A stretch of 6,337 nt of DNA from positions 1-6,337 of the forward strand of contig JAIXVO010000168.1 in NCBI GenBank assembly GCA_027482985.1, written 5' to 3'. Under the pieces are notes generated by a model that saw nothing but the letters and a program-made list of their open reading frames with translations, was not told the origin of the DNA and did not search any database. The first letter of the stretch is position 1, and every line of letters begins with the position of its first letter. This stretch comes from Cyanobacteriota bacterium (GTDB taxonomy: Bacteria > Cyanobacteriota > Cyanobacteriia > Leptolyngbyales > Leptolyngbyaceae). This document shows positions 4,620 to 6,337 of this stretch, in pieces. A program made the translations under genes and the position numbers.

Positions 4620-6337
4620 GTGACTACTTCTCTCCCGACTCCCAAACGTGCTACCTCGGCTCAACTCCCGGCGCAACGGTGGCAAATTGCCATCCCCACC
4701 CCGGAACTCGCCGCTGAACTGGCTCGCACCACGGGCATTTCGCTGCTGATGGCGCAAGTCTTACTGAATCGCGGGCTGATGAACAGCGATCAGGTGAAAG
4801 CCTTTCTCCACCCCGATACGGAATTTCTGCCATCGCCGCTGGCCGAATTTGAACCGCTGCCCCTGAGCCTGGAATTGCTGATCAACGCGATTAATCAGCG
4901 CCACAAAATTGCCATTTGTGGCGATTATGATGCGGATGGCATGACCAGTACCGCGTTGTTAATTCGGGCGCTGCGATCGCTGGGGGCACTGGTGGATTAC
5001 GCCATTCCCAGCCGCATGAGTGAAGGCTACGGGATTAATCAGCGCATTGTCGAAGAATTTTATGACGAAGGGGTGCGCCTCCTGCTGACCGTGGACAACG
5101 GGATTGCCGCCCATGCTCCCATCGCCCGGGCGCGGGAATTGGGGATTGCCGTGATCATTACCGATCACCATGATTTACCGCCTGAACTGCCCGTCGCCAA
5201 CGCCATTCTGAATCCCAAATTGCTGCCCGAAAGCTCTCCCTACCGGGGTTTGGCGGGGGTGGGAGTCGCCTATATGCTGGCGCGATCGCTGGCGCAAAGT
5301 ATGGGCAATCCCGCCGACCTGGGCACCTCCCTGCTGGAACTGTTCACCCTGGGGACGATCGCTGACCTGGCACCATTGACGGGTGTGAATCGGCGCTGGG
5401 TGAAGCAGGGCTTGCAATCGCTGCCGAAATCGCGACTGGCGGGGGTGCAAGCCTTGATTCAAGTGGCGGGTTTGAGCAATGAAAAAAATTTGAAACCGGA
5501 GGCGATTGGGTTTCGCCTGGGGCCTCGGATCAATGCCGTGGGGCGATTGGCAGATCCGCAAATTGTGATCGAATTGCTGACCACGGATGATCCGGGTACG
5601 GCATTAGAACGGGCGATGCAATGTGAGCAAATTAACCAGCAACGGCAGAAACTCTGTGAACAGATTGAACAGGAAGCGATCGCTGTTTGTGAAGCCGAAA
5701 TGGATGCGGTGGGCGATCGCTTTTTGTTGCTCACCAATGAGGGCTGGCATCATGGCGTGATTGGGATTGTCGCCTCACGGCTCGTCGAGCGGTATGGTGT
5801 CCCCGTCTTCATCAGCACTTACGAAGATGAGGAACAGACTCACATTCGCGGGTCTGCGCGAGGAATTCCCGAATTCAATGTATTTGAAGCGCTGGAATAT
5901 TGTAAAGACTTGCTGGAGAAACATGGGGGGCACCATGCGGCTGGGGGCTTCTCCTTCAAAGCGGAATATTTGTCAGACTTGCGATCGCTGTTGCGTGAAT
6001 TCTGTCATGAGTGCCTATCACCAGAACATTTAAAGCCTTTAGTGCGAGTCGATGTTCAGACACCTTTAGAGGCGATCGATGAGGCTCTTTATACCGAGCT
6101 GGAAGCCTTACAACCTTGTGGCATTGGCAACTCAGAACCCACCTTCTGGTCAATGAATGTCCGCGTCCATGAGCAAAAAATCTTTGGCAAAGGTCATCTC
6201 AAATTTACTGTTAGTCAAGATCAGGAAGATGGCTCATCGTCGCGCAAATTTCAAGTCCTAGCCTGGCGGTGGGGTTGCTACCATCCGCTGCCCTCCCGAT
6301 TGGATCTGGCCTACCGCTTGCGGCGATCGGAATGGAA
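4620..6337 (+). CDS. recJ: Single-stranded-DNA-specific exonuclease RecJ (runs off right edge)
   Basis: The frame opens at GTG 4620 and is unbroken for 572 codons to the window end. RecJ degrades single-stranded DNA 5' to 3' in recombinational (RecF pathway) and mismatch repair, using Mn2+ or Mg2+. The DHH phosphoesterase motifs are intact: DYDADG 102-107, TVDNGI 157-162, TDHHD 181-185 (the DHH itself) and GTIADLAPL 244-252. The DHHA1 domain shows HGVIGIVASRL 378-388, RGSARGI 410-416 and GGHHAAGG 436-443. The OB domain begins near LQPCGIGNSEPTF 497-509. E. coli RecJ is 577 residues; cyanobacterial forms are longer, so a C-terminal part is probably missing. Neither GTG 4620 nor the in-frame ATG 4551 (23 residues longer) has a Shine-Dalgarno sequence; GTG is preferred because the -10-like box lies between them. 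Confidence 0.93.
   Translation, partial: MTTSLPTPKRATSAQLPAQRWQIAIPTPELAAELARTTGISLLMAQVLLNRGLMNSDQVKAFLHPDTEFLPSPLAEFEPLPLSLELLINAINQRHKIAICGDYDADGMTSTALLIRALRSLGALVDYAIPSRMSEGYGINQRIVEEFYDEGVRLLLTVDNGIAAHAPIARARELGIAVIITDHHDLPPELPVANAILNPKLLPESSPYRGLAGVGVAYMLARSLAQSMGNPADLGTSLLELFTLGTIADLAPLTGVNRRWVKQGLQSLPKSRLAGVQALIQVAGLSNEKNLKPEAIGFRLGPRINAVGRLADPQIVIELLTTDDPGTALERAMQCEQINQQRQKLCEQIEQEAIAVCEAEMDAVGDRFLLLTNEGWHHGVIGIVASRLVERYGVPVFISTYEDEEQTHIRGSARGIPEFNVFEALEYCKDLLEKHGGHHAAGGFSFKAEYLSDLRSLLREFCHECLSPEHLKPLVRVDVQTPLEAIDEALYTELEALQPCGIGNSEPTFWSMNVRVHEQKIFGKGHLKFTVSQDQEDGSSSRKFQVLAWRWGCYHPLPSRLDLAYRLRRSEW

Larger units (their letters stand above)
1910..5988. repeat. Dispersed HIP1 octamers (GCGATCGC), 18 copies
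   Basis: GCGATCGC starts at 1910, 2446, 2569, 3007, 3125, 3333, 3553, 3865, 4150, 4224, 4346, 4518, 4604, 4973, 5282, 5676, 5713 and 5981. HIP1 is a hyper-abundant palindrome in many cyanobacterial genomes. Sixteen copies are inside the two large plus-strand genes and two (4518, 4604) are in the spacer before recJ. I found none in the first 1.9 kb. Confidence 0.9.

Noticed and set aside
5175..5737. 92- and 128-codon minus-strand frames inside recJ
   Set aside because: They are rich in Gln, Arg and Ser and antisense to intact DHH/DHHA1 coding sequence; they are shadow frames.

Overview
The window looks like chromosomal DNA of a cyanobacterium, perhaps a Leptolyngbya-like lineage, although the genus cannot be fixed from sequence alone. 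The octamer GCGATCGC (HIP1, a cyanobacterial hallmark) occurs at least 18 times. The proteins also read like known cyanobacterial families: a YiaA/YiaB small membrane protein, a RecJ, and a methyltransferase-TPR-SPINDLY-type glycosyltransferase. I see no transposase, phage gene, tRNA, rRNA or CRISPR array.

Layout: (1) 1-678, minus strand, is the N-terminal 226 codons of a large lipoprotein of the bacterial alpha-2-macroglobulin family; it runs off the left edge. (2) 679-962 is an AT-rich divergent intergenic region. (3) 963-1250, plus strand, encodes a 95-residue YiaA/YiaB-type inner-membrane protein. (4) 1251-1416 is a spacer with a hairpin after the small gene and a good -10 box before the next one. 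(5) 1417-4422, plus strand, encodes a 1001-residue protein with three parts: a class I SAM methyltransferase domain, eight 34-residue TPRs, and a C-terminal GT41 (O-GlcNAc-transferase/SPINDLY-like) domain. (6) 4423-4619 is a spacer holding a foldback, MITE-like palindromic repeat and a -10-like box. (7) 4620 to the right edge, plus strand, encodes the first 572 codons of RecJ, the 5'-3' single-strand DNA exonuclease, with its DHH, DHHA1 and start of OB domains.

The three plus-strand genes are separated by 166 and 197 bases and each has its own putative signals, so they are probably separate transcription units rather than one operon. Their roles (envelope lipoprotein, small membrane protein, putative protein or glycan modification, DNA repair) do not form an obvious pathway. 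The most interesting object is the fused methyltransferase-TPR-GT41 protein, whose substrate is unknown. It has a tyrosine where animal OGT has a conserved active-site histidine. I see no clear evidence of a wholly new multi-gene system.
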